Source: Rudanella paleaurantiibacter
GTDB taxonomy: Bacteria > Bacteroidota > Bacteroidia > Cytophagales > Spirosomataceae
DNA length: 64,000 nucleotides
Direction of reading: 5' to 3'
Assembly: GCF_009184635.1 (NCBI RefSeq)
Contig: NZ_WELI01000005.1
Coordinates: 186,001 to 250,000 of the forward strand
In this document: piece by piece, positions 27,056-35,760 of the stretch
Layout of the letters: each line of letters begins with the position of its first letter
Position numbering within the stretch: the first letter of the stretch is position 1
Notes under the pieces: model-generated
Databases searched by the model: none
What the model saw: the letters and a program-made list of their open reading frames with translations, nothing else
Told to the model about the DNA's origin: nothing
Translations under genes and position numbers: made by a program

Positions 27056-27301
27056 TGTAAAACGTTTACAGTCACCGATTATTTGCCTACCGTTTAGCGG
27101 GCTCAGGGCTGTCTGTCAACTTAGGCCCTGCCAAAACACCAGTCATCAGAAACTAAGTACTTAGTCAAAATGAAATGTATAATGTACAGTGTAGAATGTG
27201 CAACGAACAAGTTGATAATCAACAGAATGAAGCATTAATTACTTCGCATTATTCATTGTACATTCACTAAAGCACCTAATACTACGCAAACCGCTTTAAA
27301 G
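27056..27301. repeat. pyrH-frr spacer with palindrome and inverted repeats
   Basis: This 246-base AT-rich spacer has no gene. It holds the perfect 14-base palindrome ACTAAGTACTTAGT (27152-27165) and a diffuse inverted repeat: AATGTACA (27181-27188) against TGTACATT (27257-27264), within blocks rich in AATG/CATT words. The latter looks like the remnant of an interspersed element. A promoter for frr may lie here, but none is clear. Confidence 0.45.
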
Positions 27302-28024
27302 CTATTCATTTGAAATAAGCGTTCCGACATCTTCGCCCGACACCAGTCGGTTCAGATTGCCCGGCTTATTCATATCGAAAACGATGATGGGCAAGTTGTT
27401 TTCCCGGCACAGCGTAAACGCTGTCAGGTCCATCACATTGAGCTCTTTCTCGTACACATCGCGGAAACTGATGTGGTTGTAGCGGGTAGCGGTGGGGTCT
27501 TTCATGGGGTCAGCCGTGTACACACCATCTACCTTAGTCCCTTTGAGGAGCACGTCGGCTTCGATCTCATTGCCCCGCAAAGCGGCTGTTGAGTCGGTGG
27601 TGAAGTAGGGGTTACCCGTTCCGGCACCAAAAATCACGACGCGCTTCTTTTCGAGGTGGCGGATTGCCCGGCGCCGAACGTAAGGCTCGCACACCTGCTC
27701 CATCTTGATGGCCGACATCACGCGGGTGTACATGCCGTGCTTTTCGAGCGAACTCTGAATAGCCATAGCGTTGATTACCGTGGCTAACATGCCCATGTAA
27801 TCGCCCTGCACCCGGTCGATACCAGAACGTTGGCCCGACACCCCCCGGAAGATGTTGCCTCCGCCGATCACGATGGCAACCTCGACGCCCATTTCGACGA
27901 CCGAGAGGATTTCCTGACTGTATTGTTCGAGAACAGCCGGATCGATATTGTAACCATTGGGGCCAGCAAGTGCCTCTCCGCTTAGCTTAAGCAGAATTCG
28001 TTTGTACTTGAGTTGAGAAGACAT
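27302..28024 (-). CDS. pyrH: UMP kinase
   Basis: The 240-residue product is a complete bacterial UMP kinase of the amino-acid-kinase fold: [20 protein letters not shown] at the start, [60 protein letters not shown] and [20 protein letters not shown]. It phosphorylates UMP to UDP with ATP in pyrimidine synthesis and is usually inhibited by UTP. It lies 15 bases downstream of the biotin carrier gene and upstream of frr on the same strand. Confidence 0.97.
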   Translation of the reverse strand: MSSQLKYKRILLKLSGEALAGPNGYNIDPAVLEQYSQEILSVVEMGVEVAIVIGGGNIFRGVSGQRSGIDRVQGDYMGMLATVINAMAIQSSLEKHGMYTRVMSAIKMEQVCEPYVRRRAIRHLEKKRVVIFGAGTGNPYFTTDSTAALRGNEIEADVLLKGTKVDGVYTADPMKDPTATRYNHISFRDVYEKELNVMDLTAFTLCRENNLPIIVFDMNKPGNLNRLVSGEDVGTLISNE

Positions 28025-28039
28025 GGCCGCAAAAATACG

Positions 28040-28543
28040 TTAAAATTCTATTAGCACTTGATTCTTTTCGACCCGATCTCCTTTGGCAACCCGAATCGCC
28101 CGGATGGTTCCCTCACCCGGTGACTTAATCAGGTTTTCCATCTTCATGGCTTCCAGAATCAAAACGGCATCGCCTTTCTTCACTACATCGCCCGGCTGCA
28201 CGCTCACGCCTACAATGAGGCCCGGCATGGGCGCTTTTATGTCGTTGATTTTAGCCGAAGCGGCCCCGCTCATCCCCATCTGTTCGAGCAACTGATCGAA
28301 CCGGTCTTTAAGCTGCACGGTGTACAAATGGCCATTGAGGCTCAATTTGACCGCTTTAGCCTCGCTATCAAGTTCAATTAACTCAGCCGTGTACGACCGA
28401 TCCTGATGCAGAATATGAAACGTATTATCGTTGAGCCGCACCAGATCCCAGGTAAAGGGTTCGCCGTTGACCAGAGGCCCATTGGCCGTAAATTGAATGG
28501 AGAAGGGTGCCTCGGTTGCGTCGTTGACGGTGGCTGTAAACAT
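28040..28543 (-). CDS. Biotin carboxyl carrier protein of an acyl-CoA carboxylase
   Basis: The 167-residue product ends in a biotinyl domain (residues about 95-167) with the biotin-attachment motif ILEAMKMENLIKSPGEGT, Lys in EAMKMEN, preceded by APMPGLIVGVSVQPGDVVKK. The first 90 residues are beta-rich. This single-domain form is the carrier subunit of acetyl-, propionyl- or pyruvate-type carboxylases whose other subunits are encoded elsewhere. It begins four bases after the EamA stop and ends 15 bases before pyrH, so it is mid-operon. Confidence 0.92.
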   Translation of the reverse strand: MFTATVNDATEAPFSIQFTANGPLVNGEPFTWDLVRLNDNTFHILHQDRSYTAELIELDSEAKAVKLSLNGHLYTVQLKDRFDQLLEQMGMSGAASAKINDIKAPMPGLIVGVSVQPGDVVKKGDAVLILEAMKMENLIKSPGEGTIRAIRVAKGDRVEKNQVLIEF

Positions 28544-28547
28544 TGGT

Positions 28548-29456
28548 TCAGGATTTATTCGTCAAATATATACCAAGCAGGCAAACGGCCATACCCGCAT
28601 ACTGCACGGCGTAAATCTGTTCGCCATCTAAAATACCCCATAAGAGGGCAACAATCGGAATCAGATACGTAACTGAAGCGGCAAATAAAGGCGACGCCAG
28701 TTGTACCACCCGGTTAAACAGGATAGACATAAGCCCCGAACCCAACACACCCAGCGTAGCTAATGCCAGCAAGGCCAGGTTGTTTTCAGGACGTACCGCC
28801 CGCGCCCACACGTCGGTAAACAGGAGAGCTCCGAGGGCAATGAGTCCGATAAAAAAGAAAATCCAGGCCGTAGAGACCAAGGCAGGCATATGCCGGATGT
28901 AGCGGCCAATGAGATTGGTATTGATGCCATAGCAAACCGTGGCACCCACCACCAGCAAGGCGTAGGCATTGACGGAGAACTCGCCCGTGGCACTGAAAAA
29001 GACGAGCAGTATAGACCCGGCCAAACCCAACAAAATACCGACGGTTTGACGCGTTGGCACCCGGTTTCCGAAAAACAGCGCCCCAATCAGCAGCGTAAAC
29101 AGCGGGCTTAGCGAATTCAGCGCCCCCGACAGTGAGCTGTTGATATGCGCTCCGGCAATCGCAAATAAATAGGCTGGTAACAGGAACCCCGTAAGCCCAA
29201 CCGCCAGCAAATACGGCCCCTGCCGACGCACCGAGGTGCGTACGTCGGGCTGCCGGATCTGGTACGCCTGAAACGGTACAAAGAACAGGAATGCCAGAAA
29301 AATACGCCCGGCGGCTACCTGCTGCGGGGTGAAGGCAACCAAGCTACGCTTGATGAGAATAAACGAGCTTCCCCAAACAAGGGCCATCGTACATAGGTAC
29401 ACCCAGGCTACAAGGGGGCGCTTTTCGGTCAGTTCAGATACGGGTTTTACCAGCAT
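28548..29456 (-). CDS. EamA/DMT family transporter
   Basis: The 302-residue product has ten hydrophobic helices in two EamA halves: LCTMALVWGSSFILIKRSLV opens the first (WGSSF motif), and ALLVVGATVCYGINTNLIGR opens the second. RIFLAFLFFVPFQAYQ and GALNSLSPLFTLLIGALFFG are typical of the RhaT/YddG-like drug and metabolite exporters. It acts in the inner membrane; the substrate is unknown. It appears to head the EamA-carrier-pyrH unit. Confidence 0.92.
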   Translation of the reverse strand: MLVKPVSELTEKRPLVAWVYLCTMALVWGSSFILIKRSLVAFTPQQVAAGRIFLAFLFFVPFQAYQIRQPDVRTSVRRQGPYLLAVGLTGFLLPAYLFAIAGAHINSSLSGALNSLSPLFTLLIGALFFGNRVPTRQTVGILLGLAGSILLVFFSATGEFSVNAYALLVVGATVCYGINTNLIGRYIRHMPALVSTAWIFFFIGLIALGALLFTDVWARAVRPENNLALLALATLGVLGSGLMSILFNRVVQLASPLFAASVTYLIPIVALLWGILDGEQIYAVQYAGMAVCLLGIYLTNKS

Positions 29457-29493
29457 GGGGTTGTCAGCGTACGGTTGGGGCTGGGCCTTGGAA

Positions 29494-30486
29494 TTACCCG
29501 ACCAACTCGCCCAGATAATGCTCCTGTACCTCGTTCAGGATACTGAGCAGCTCATCATGCGACTCGGCCACCACCAGCCGCGAACGGAACGGCTTAAAAT
29601 TTTCCAGACCTTTGAAGTAACTCGTGTAGTGACGGCGCATCTCGAAAATACCCACTTTTTCGCCTTTCCAGCGAATAGAAAAGTCCAGATGCTGCCGGCA
29701 AACGGCAACCCGATCGGCCACGGTTGGCACGGGCAGGTGCTCACCCGTTTTGAGAAAATGCTTGATTTCGTTGAAAATCCACGGGTACCCAATGCTGGCC
29801 CGGCCAATCATGATGCCATCGACACCATAGCGATTCCGGTATTCGAGGGCTTTTTCGGGGCTATCGATATCCCCATTGCCGAAAATCGGAATCTGAATCC
29901 GGGGGTTTTCTTTGATTTTACCGATGAGCGTCCAGTCGGCATCCCCCTTGTACATCTGCACGCGGGTACGCCCGTGTACGGTGAGTGCCTTGATACCGAT
30001 GTCCTGCAGGCGTTCGGCCACCTCCTGAATATTCTTGGTCGAATCGTCCCAACCGAGTCGGGTTTTTACGGTCACGGGCAGGTGGGTGGCTTTCACCACG
30101 GCTTCGGTCATGCGCACCATCTTCGGAATATCCTGCAACAAAGCCGCCCCGGCACCCCGACAGGCTACATTTTTCACAGGGCAACCGTAATTTATATCGA
30201 TCAGGTCGGGGTTTACCCGGCTGGCAATGCGGGCACACTCGCCCATCGTTTCTACATCAGAGCCAAAAAGCTGAATACCCACCGGGCGCTCATATTCAAA
30301 AATATCCAGTTTCTGAACGCTCTTGGCTGCGTCGCGAATGAGCCCTTCCGACGAAATAAACTCGGTGTACATCAGGTCGGCACCGTTGGCCTTACAAACC
30401 GCCCGGAATGGCGGATCGCTGACATCCTCCATTGGTGCCAACAGCAACGGAAACTCACCCAGCTCTATATTTGCAATCTTTACCAT
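29494..30486 (-). CDS. dusB: tRNA-dihydrouridine synthase
   Basis: ATG 30486 gives 330 residues starting MVKIANIELGEFPLLLAPME; an upstream ATG at 30522 would add 12 residues. The TIM-barrel motifs are LAPMEDVSDPPFRAVCKANG, DLIDINYGCPVKNVACRGAG with the catalytic cysteine in CRGAG, PVTVKTRLGWDD, LTVHGRTRVQMYKGDADWTL and IPIFGNGDIDSPEKALEY. It reduces uridines of tRNA with FMN and NADPH. Length and order fit DusB best. It lies 37 bases upstream of the EamA gene on the same strand. Confidence 0.94.
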   Translation of the reverse strand: MVKIANIELGEFPLLLAPMEDVSDPPFRAVCKANGADLMYTEFISSEGLIRDAAKSVQKLDIFEYERPVGIQLFGSDVETMGECARIASRVNPDLIDINYGCPVKNVACRGAGAALLQDIPKMVRMTEAVVKATHLPVTVKTRLGWDDSTKNIQEVAERLQDIGIKALTVHGRTRVQMYKGDADWTLIGKIKENPRIQIPIFGNGDIDSPEKALEYRNRYGVDGIMIGRASIGYPWIFNEIKHFLKTGEHLPVPTVADRVAVCRQHLDFSIRWKGEKVGIFEMRRHYTSYFKGLENFKPFRSRLVVAESHDELLSILNEVQEHYLGELVG

Positions 30487-30627
30487 GTCGTTGTTGAAGC
30501 TCGTTTCGACCTCGGCCACCAAACGTCCGCCGGTCCTTTGTCCTGTATCTAAGGTCCAGTATCCAACATCCTGTCCAATTTATAAGTTTAGGCAGGAAGC
30601 GGAAAGCCCCGTAAATTTACGACGATT

Positions 30628-31614
30628 ATGCTAACAGATTCTACCCCCACGTCGCATTCGGCCGATTGGTCAGGCGGTCGTCGTCCCGAACGGTCGGCTT
30701 TTTCCAGCCTGTTGATCCTGGTAGGCACCATCCTGCTGGGTACCACCGTAGGGGCCCTGCTGGCTATGGGTGCCGCTTTTCTGGTGGGCTTGCTATCGGG
30801 CAATACGACCACGCCCGACCTGACAGCCCTGCTTACCAGCCCAACGCGTTACCCTGGTGCCTGGAACACCATCATGCTGATTCAGGCCATTAGCCACGTA
30901 TTTACGTTTCTGGTGCCTGCGCTGGTATACTGGACCCTGTTTGAGCAACGGCGCGTAGCCGACTTTCAGCTACGGCCGCTTCACGCCGTAGGTGGGCTTA
31001 GCATCGTAGCCATTCTGGTGATTGCGTTTATGCCACTAAACGGCCTCATCATCGAATGGAACCAGGCCCTTCAGTTGCCCGAAACGCTGGCCCCTCTGGA
31101 GCGCTGGATGCGGGCCAAAGAAGACGAACTGGGCGAGCTTACCAAATACCTGACCCGATTCGATACACCCGCGCAACTGATTATTGCCCTGTTGGTGATT
31201 GCCGTGTTGCCCGCTATCGGCGAAGAGGTTCTGTTCCGGGGGGTGCTGCAACGGCGGTTCATCGACTGGCTGGGCGGCAACCCACACCTCGGTATCTGGC
31301 TGGCGGCTGCCGTGTTCAGCGCCATTCACATGCAATTTTACGGTTTCTTCCCCCGGTTGCTGCTGGGTGCCCTGTTTGGGTATCTGTACGTGTGGTCGGG
31401 CAACATCTGGGTTCCTATTTTGGCCCATTTCGTCAATAATGGGTTTACCGTAGTGATGGTGTATCTGCGCCAGCGTCAGGTGGTTTCCCTCGACATTGAA
31501 GACACTCAGTCGGTTCCGGTATCGGCCGCCCTGTTTTCTCTGGCACTGTGTCTGGGATTAATGTATTATTTTCGTCAGTCCAACCAGTCAGAGACGCTGG
31601 ATAGTAGACGTTAG
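30628..31614 (+). CDS. CPBP family intramembrane glutamic endopeptidase
   Basis: The 328-residue membrane protein has about eight helices. The CPBP/Abi signature is complete: EEVLFRGVLQRRFIDWLGG (EExxxR), FSAIHMQFYGFFPRLLLGAL (FxxxH) and WVPILAHFVNNGFTVVM (HxxxN). Members are related to the CAAX protease Rce1 and cleave membrane-embedded proteins. It is divergent from dusB (spacer 141 bases) and followed by the DUF2007 gene at 57 bases. Confidence 0.92.
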   Translation: MLTDSTPTSHSADWSGGRRPERSAFSSLLILVGTILLGTTVGALLAMGAAFLVGLLSGNTTTPDLTALLTSPTRYPGAWNTIMLIQAISHVFTFLVPALVYWTLFEQRRVADFQLRPLHAVGGLSIVAILVIAFMPLNGLIIEWNQALQLPETLAPLERWMRAKEDELGELTKYLTRFDTPAQLIIALLVIAVLPAIGEEVLFRGVLQRRFIDWLGGNPHLGIWLAAAVFSAIHMQFYGFFPRLLLGALFGYLYVWSGNIWVPILAHFVNNGFTVVMVYLRQRQVVSLDIEDTQSVPVSAALFSLALCLGLMYYFRQSNQSETLDSRR

Positions 31615-31671
31615 ACAGGATTTTCTTCTATTGTTTTTTATCCACCCTTGCCTCTGACGCCCCAACAATCC

Positions 31672-31902
31672 ATGATCGAAAACTGGGAAAAAGTCCTCAA
31701 CACGCCCCTGCCCTACCGTGCAGAACTGGCCAAAGCCCTGCTGGCGGAGCACGATATTGAGGCCGTCGTAGTAAATAAAAAGAGTAGTAGTTACCCACCT
31801 TTCGGCAGTGTAGATGTGTATGTTCCGACAGAACACGCTATCATTGCCAAATTGTTAGTTTCTGCTGAATTTAACGATTCTCCGCCCGAAGATCTCGAAT
31901 AA
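31672..31902 (+). CDS. DUF2007 family protein
   Basis: ATG 31672 gives 76 residues. The pattern ENWEKVLNTPLPYRAELAKA LLAEHDIEAVVVNKK followed by GSVDVYVPTEHAIIAKLLV is the DUF2007 fold, similar to PII-like signal-transducing domains. Its role is unknown. It is the last gene with clear host character; the integrase of the prophage begins 127 bases downstream. In related genomes I recall a phosphatidate cytidylyltransferase gene next in line, which would then lie beyond the prophage. Confidence 0.88.
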   Translation: MIENWEKVLNTPLPYRAELAKALLAEHDIEAVVVNKKSSSYPPFGSVDVYVPTEHAIIAKLLVSAEFNDSPPEDLE

Positions 31903-32029
31903 ATCCGCTGTGGAGCCGTTTATCACCGTTTTTCTTTTCCGGTATTTGTCGGACATTTCACCCATTTCCGAACAAATAGTTTCAGTAATTTTTCAGTAGG
32001 TCGTATCTTGCTATCTGAAGAGGATAGCG
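31903..32029 (+). promoter_or_regulatory. Integrase upstream region, probable left attachment zone
   Basis: TTTCAGTA is repeated at 31980-31987 and 31991-31998, and GCTATC (32010-32015) pairs with GATAGC (32023-32028) in a hairpin that ends one base before the integrase ATG. TATCTTG (32004-32010) is a weak -7 candidate. The direct repeats could be integrase arm sites and the zone probably includes attL; no tRNA gene is present. Confidence 0.4.
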
Positions 32030-33451
32030 ATGAAGAAGACCACGTTCGATGTCGAGTTGGCCGACGCCCCTGGCCGTGACGGGCTGTACCGGGTACGAAT
32101 TCGTATCTACCAGCCCGGCGAAGCGATGGGCCGAACCACTACGGCGATTGCGTTGCCTAAACGGGACTGGAATACGAAGAAGAAATACGGGTTCTGGGTA
32201 CGTACGTCTCATCCTGATCATGCCAGTCTCAACAGCGACATTGAAGTGGCCCTCAAACGCGTGCGTGAGCAGGTCGAGAGCTGGCAGAGTGAAAATCCGG
32301 CCATCACGCCCCGGCAATGCACAGACCGGTTTCGTCAACTGGCGAAACTCCCCGCCGATCAACGGGCAGCCGGGGGCGCTCCCCTACTCGATCTGATGCG
32401 ACAGGCTGTCCGCAGCCGAGGCACCCAGATTTCCCCTGCTACCCGGCAGAACCGGCTTGACCACATTCGCAACTTCGAAGGGTATCTGAAAACCCGGCCC
32501 GAGGGCGTGCAGATGCCCCAGGCGGCTTTGACCCCTGAACTTATACGAGGCTTTCAACGGCATATGACGGCGAGCGGTAACAAACCTTCGTCGGTCAATA
32601 ATGCTCTGTTTGCCTTCCGGGCTGCCTATCACGATCTACTGGGTGAGCAGGGCGTTGCCAAAAAAGCCCGCATGACGGTCAGCCCCTTCGTCCACGTAGA
32701 CGCCCTGACGGAGGAAAAACGCACGATCCAGCGACTTCGGGAGAAAGACCTCGACGCCCTGCGCCCCGACGAATGGGTACTCTGGGAGAAAGGAGCCGCC
32801 CGCCGGGGCCGTTATCCAGTCGGGCCGGGGCTGATTCCGGCCGTGGAGGGCTGGGCCCGTTGGTGCTATCTGGCCTGTTACTATCAAGCCGGCATGCGGA
32901 TCGGCGACCTGATCCGGTCGCGGTACGAGTGGTACGAGTGCGACGAAGGCGGCCTCCCCGTTCGGCTGGCATACCAAATGCTTAAAAACGGGAAGTGGAT
33001 TCGGATTCCGCTATCAAAAACCGCGCAGGCTCACCTGGCTGTTATCTGGCGCAAAGGGGCGAGCCCTACCGAGTACCTGTTGCCCTTTCTCGACCCGCAA
33101 GCCCCCTACGCCAAGGCCCGCACCCGCCAGCAGATCCGGGCCCTGCCCGAAGCCTTGGCCGACCAGTTGACCAACACCGTCCGGACCATTGCCAGCAACC
33201 TCAACCAGAAGCTACACGACATCGGCTGGAAGGAGCTGGGCTTACCCGAAGACGTGCGGCTGAAGATGCACTCCGCCCGTCACTCACTGGCCGATAAGGT
33301 ACGTCGGGCCATGAAAGTCGACAAACGCATCGGCCCCACCGACGCCCGCGACCTGCTGGGCCACTCGACGTTTAAAACGACCGAGGGCTACTTTGATGAT
33401 CTGGATCAGGAGAGCCTGGACAGCGCAGCTTCGGCGGTTTATGAAGTTTAA
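32030..33451 (+). CDS. int: Phage tyrosine recombinase/integrase
   Basis: The 473-residue product has an Arm-like N-terminus, a SAM-like core-binding domain (about residues 120-215, ATRQNRLDHIRNFEGYL) and the catalytic domain. The active-site residues are visible: Arg290 in YQAGMRIGDLIRSR, His414 and Arg417 in HSARHSLADKVRR, His445 in LLGHSTFKTTEGYF and the nucleophile Tyr454 in that same string. It inserts and excises the prophage. It points into the prophage, is GC-rich like the late genes, and sits at the left end next to host DUF2007. Confidence 0.95.
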   Translation: MKKTTFDVELADAPGRDGLYRVRIRIYQPGEAMGRTTTAIALPKRDWNTKKKYGFWVRTSHPDHASLNSDIEVALKRVREQVESWQSENPAITPRQCTDRFRQLAKLPADQRAAGGAPLLDLMRQAVRSRGTQISPATRQNRLDHIRNFEGYLKTRPEGVQMPQAALTPELIRGFQRHMTASGNKPSSVNNALFAFRAAYHDLLGEQGVAKKARMTVSPFVHVDALTEEKRTIQRLREKDLDALRPDEWVLWEKGAARRGRYPVGPGLIPAVEGWARWCYLACYYQAGMRIGDLIRSRYEWYECDEGGLPVRLAYQMLKNGKWIRIPLSKTAQAHLAVIWRKGASPTEYLLPFLDPQAPYAKARTRQQIRALPEALADQLTNTVRTIASNLNQKLHDIGWKELGLPEDVRLKMHSARHSLADKVRRAMKVDKRIGPTDARDLLGHSTFKTTEGYFDDLDQESLDSAASAVYEV

Positions 33452-33606
33452 ATCAAACTACTTAAACGCCGAAACTACGCTGAACTTAATGCCTGACAAC
33501 AAACAGTACATACTTATTACTAACCAGTCAAAAGCTTGTTATCAAACTAGAGACTCGGTCTTTACTTTAACATAAAAACACAATCCTGTAAGATGAATTA
33601 CACCAA

Positions 33607-34221
33607 TCAATGCCTCTGAGCAGCTTTCCTTTTCTCTGCTTCCATTCGTTTCATTGTTAGTGAAAAGTGATGCATCTGACCGAACGTAAATACATTAGAG
33701 ACTAGATTTGGAATGATAAAAAGCCCCCATAATCCAAGAAACGACAAAACGGATGTAACGACAATATTGACCGAATTGGCAAGGAGCCTTTCACAAGGAT
33801 CAAATTTTAGTTGAATAACAAAGTTGACAAAAAATGCACTTATGAATGCGCCTATCTGAATGAGAATCGCAAAGGCGAAAATACCACTCAGTTGTTGAAA
33901 AATTGACGTGCTCTTTTTTGGACTTTTCCGAGTCATGGATTGAAGTAGATCACTGTTACCAAACCCAACAATCAACGCATACCCGCCTAAATTGAAGCCA
34001 AGCAAATTTGGAAAAATTGCAATAATCTGAGTAGCCAAGAGAAGAACCACATCGTAATATTGTTTTTCAAAGAAATAAGTCATTATCAGCAGTATAACTG
34101 AGCACAGTATACTCAACCAAAATGGTTTTGACTCTCTTATCTCGTTGTAATCGTAAGAGTAGAAAATCCCCTTGAACCCAAAAGGATGATCTTTTCTAAT
34201 TTGCTCAAGTTCATTCGTCAT
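33607..34221 (-). CDS. Four-helix membrane protein, putative RexB-like effector
   Basis: The 204-residue product has a cytoplasmic N-terminus (about 32 residues) and four strongly hydrophobic segments: PFWLSILCSVILLIMTYFF, YDVVLLLATQIIAIFPNLLG continuing to VGFG, IFAFAILIQIGAFISAFFVN and VTSVLSFLGLWGLFIIPNLV. It ends in a basic tail (MKRMEAEKRKAAQRH). Its start overlaps the stop of the upstream DUF4747-like gene by 11 bases, so the pair is co-translated. Two sampled lines of this cassette have 32 and 37 percent GC, far below the flanking phage genes, which points to separate acquisition. By analogy with lambda RexB it may be a pore that depolarises infected cells; this is inference. Confidence 0.7.
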   Translation of the reverse strand: MTNELEQIRKDHPFGFKGIFYSYDYNEIRESKPFWLSILCSVILLIMTYFFEKQYYDVVLLLATQIIAIFPNLLGFNLGGYALIVGFGNSDLLQSMTRKSPKKSTSIFQQLSGIFAFAILIQIGAFISAFFVNFVIQLKFDPCERLLANSVNIVVTSVLSFLGLWGLFIIPNLVSNVFTFGQMHHFSLTMKRMEAEKRKAAQRH

Positions 34222-35092
34222 TGCTTCTGTATCGTTGTTTTACCTCCATAAATATAACATTTTTTAGTTGATCTTCATTCGGCGCAACTGACTTAATTCT
34301 CTCAGGGTGGTTCTTAGTGATAATCTTCTTTGCCCGACCTCTTTCGTCTCTGATTTTAGCCTCAACTTCACCATTCTCGACTGCTAAATCTAACCCCCCT
34401 TTGATGAGAGTGGTTTGTAAATTTATCGTATCGTGTTTTTCAGATTCGAAAGAAAAATCAGCGACCATTATGTTTGATTCCTTCAGCTGCTGGTCCAACC
34501 ATTCTGCAGCTGCATCCCCTATATCATCAGAATTTGTGTATGACACACTAATGAAGAGTTTCTCCACAGATTTAGCTCGATAAATCTCATCATAAACATC
34601 CTTTGACTGCTGTATAATAACCGCAAAATCTTCACCAGGGCGCAATACATTTTTTATGGCTTTTGTGAAAAAATCTTGGGCATTTTTAACAGTAAATTCT
34701 GGTGATAGTTTTACGGCAAAGCGGTGAGCTTGTGGGATAAATACATAATCTGTCTCTTGCCGATTAGGGTATAGCCCATTTTCAATATCCATATCAGCTA
34801 TTTCCCGTGTGTTAATATTCACCCATTTGTTATTTTCCAAGTTTGAAAACCGGGTGATCTTCCCGTAGTAAAACTCTTCTGATCCTATAGACTCTGGATT
34901 CATCGTCCTTAAAAAAGCACGCTTTCCTCTACCTATATCTTCTATAATTTTACCTTCGTAGATGTCCCGCATAATTTCTTTATATGCCTCCTCCCCCTTT
35001 CGCGTGTCTGAAATGAGTTTAATATTGAGGATCATATATGTAAACGGAAGAGGTCTCTTTCTCTTTAGTTTTTCTTTTGTTAAAAACGCCAT
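34211..35092 (-). CDS. DUF4747-like soluble protein, putative RexA-like sensor
   Basis: The 293-residue product has no signal peptide or membrane segment. It opens MAFLTKEKLKRKRPLPFTYM and contains FIPQAHRFAVKLSPEFTVKN, VEKLFISVSYTNSDDIGDAA and a C-terminal INLQTTLIKGGLDLAVENGE followed by a lysine-rich stretch. From memory this resembles DUF4747, a family of about 260-310 residues without known role. Its length and alternating alpha/beta layout also resemble lambda RexA (279 residues), although no identity can be claimed. It is AT-rich, is followed by a four-helix membrane protein with overlapping frames, and lies downstream of the repressor on the same strand. Confidence 0.7.
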   Translation of the reverse strand: MAFLTKEKLKRKRPLPFTYMILNIKLISDTRKGEEAYKEIMRDIYEGKIIEDIGRGKRAFLRTMNPESIGSEEFYYGKITRFSNLENNKWVNINTREIADMDIENGLYPNRQETDYVFIPQAHRFAVKLSPEFTVKNAQDFFTKAIKNVLRPGEDFAVIIQQSKDVYDEIYRAKSVEKLFISVSYTNSDDIGDAAAEWLDQQLKESNIMVADFSFESEKHDTINLQTTLIKGGLDLAVENGEVEAKIRDERGRAKKIITKNHPERIKSVAPNEDQLKNVIFMEVKQRYRSNDE

Positions 35093-35420
35093 AATAAGTT
35101 GAAGAAAATCAGCGGCAATTAATGCCTGGTTTAATGGTTAAAAAAAGCAACTCTGGGTTATCAGTCAAAAAGCTTCGTATCAAAGGGTTTGCGCTATAAG
35201 AGGGGAAATTTATGCTTCGTTGATACAATCTTAAGCAACGGTTACTGCCTCGAACGCACATATCCACTAATCAAGAAGGGACTAAAATCTTAACTACGAT
35301 CTTTACTCTGATTCTGAGGATGTAGTCTAGATTTCAAATTAATCGTCGTTATTTTTCATTCGATCTAAAAGAGGAGTTCTTATCAATGGAATTGAGAGCT
35401 TTCAGGATAGACGTATAAAC
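35093..35420 (-). other. Non-coding AT-rich leader upstream of the DUF4747-like gene
   Basis: No frame of substance is present in these 328 bases on either strand. The composition is AT-rich like the two-gene cassette. TAATTTG on the minus strand (35335-35341) is a weak -7 candidate. A length this large for a phage spacer suggests that the cassette has its own promoter or a small RNA leader; neither can be shown by eye. Confidence 0.4.
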
Positions 35421-35702
35421 TCAAGGTGCCATTCGTTTGAAATGGTAAACATGATAAACGCGCCGACCAGCAGGCCCACCGGGCTGTTCTTCGTTAATGA
35501 AGTTCACCATCTCCCAGCCCTGTTGGCCCAAGCGGTTAAGCTCATACTCTTCCTGCGAGGGCCCGTGACCAGCCCGTAATTCATAGCCCCAGATCTTGTA
35601 TTGCCACCGAACGGCCGGAGCAGCCTGGGGCTCAACCTTTGCGTATGCATAGAAAGCCAGACCAGCGATCAGTATAAGCGCGAGAACAATCTTCGTGTTC
35701 AT
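35421..35702 (-). CDS. Small secreted DUF4177-like protein
   Basis: The 93-residue product has a signal peptide (MNTKIVLALILIAGLAFYAY, A) and then RWQYKIWGYELRAGHGPSQE EYELNRLGQQGWEMVNFIN ending in VYHVYHFKRMAP. The W-x-Y ... LNxLGxxGWE ... Y-x-FKR frame is that of DUF4177, small beta-alpha domains of unknown role. Export of such a protein from a lysogeny module fits lysogenic conversion. A perfect palindrome lies 43 bases upstream of its start. Confidence 0.8.
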   Translation of the reverse strand: MNTKIVLALILIAGLAFYAYAKVEPQAAPAVRWQYKIWGYELRAGHGPSQEEYELNRLGQQGWEMVNFINEEQPGGPAGRRVYHVYHFKRMAP

Positions 35703-35744
35703 GTGTTTTTGTGCCCAAAAACGCGAATAAACAAAACGGTTACA

Positions 35745-35760
35745 ACGGGAAAATTCCCGT
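35745..35760. promoter_or_regulatory. Palindrome ACGGGAA-AA-TTCCCGT between divergent genes
   Basis: ACGGGAA (35745-35751) and TTCCCGT (35754-35760) are perfect inverted repeats two bases apart. The site lies upstream of the DUF4177-like gene (minus) and of a possible plus-strand gene at 35886, with TATTTTG (35787-35793) as a candidate -7 element for the latter. The compact symmetry suggests a dimeric regulator site. Confidence 0.5.

Noticed and set aside
29329-30552. A 407-codon open frame on the plus strand opposite the dihydrouridine synthase gene
   Set aside because: It lies antisense to a gene with complete catalytic motifs, its product has no recognisable domain, and GC-rich codon use on the minus strand explains the lack of stops.
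33393-33575. Short plus-strand frame overlapping the integrase end
   Set aside because: It mostly repeats integrase sequence in another frame; only about 28 codons lie beyond it and there is no supporting signal.
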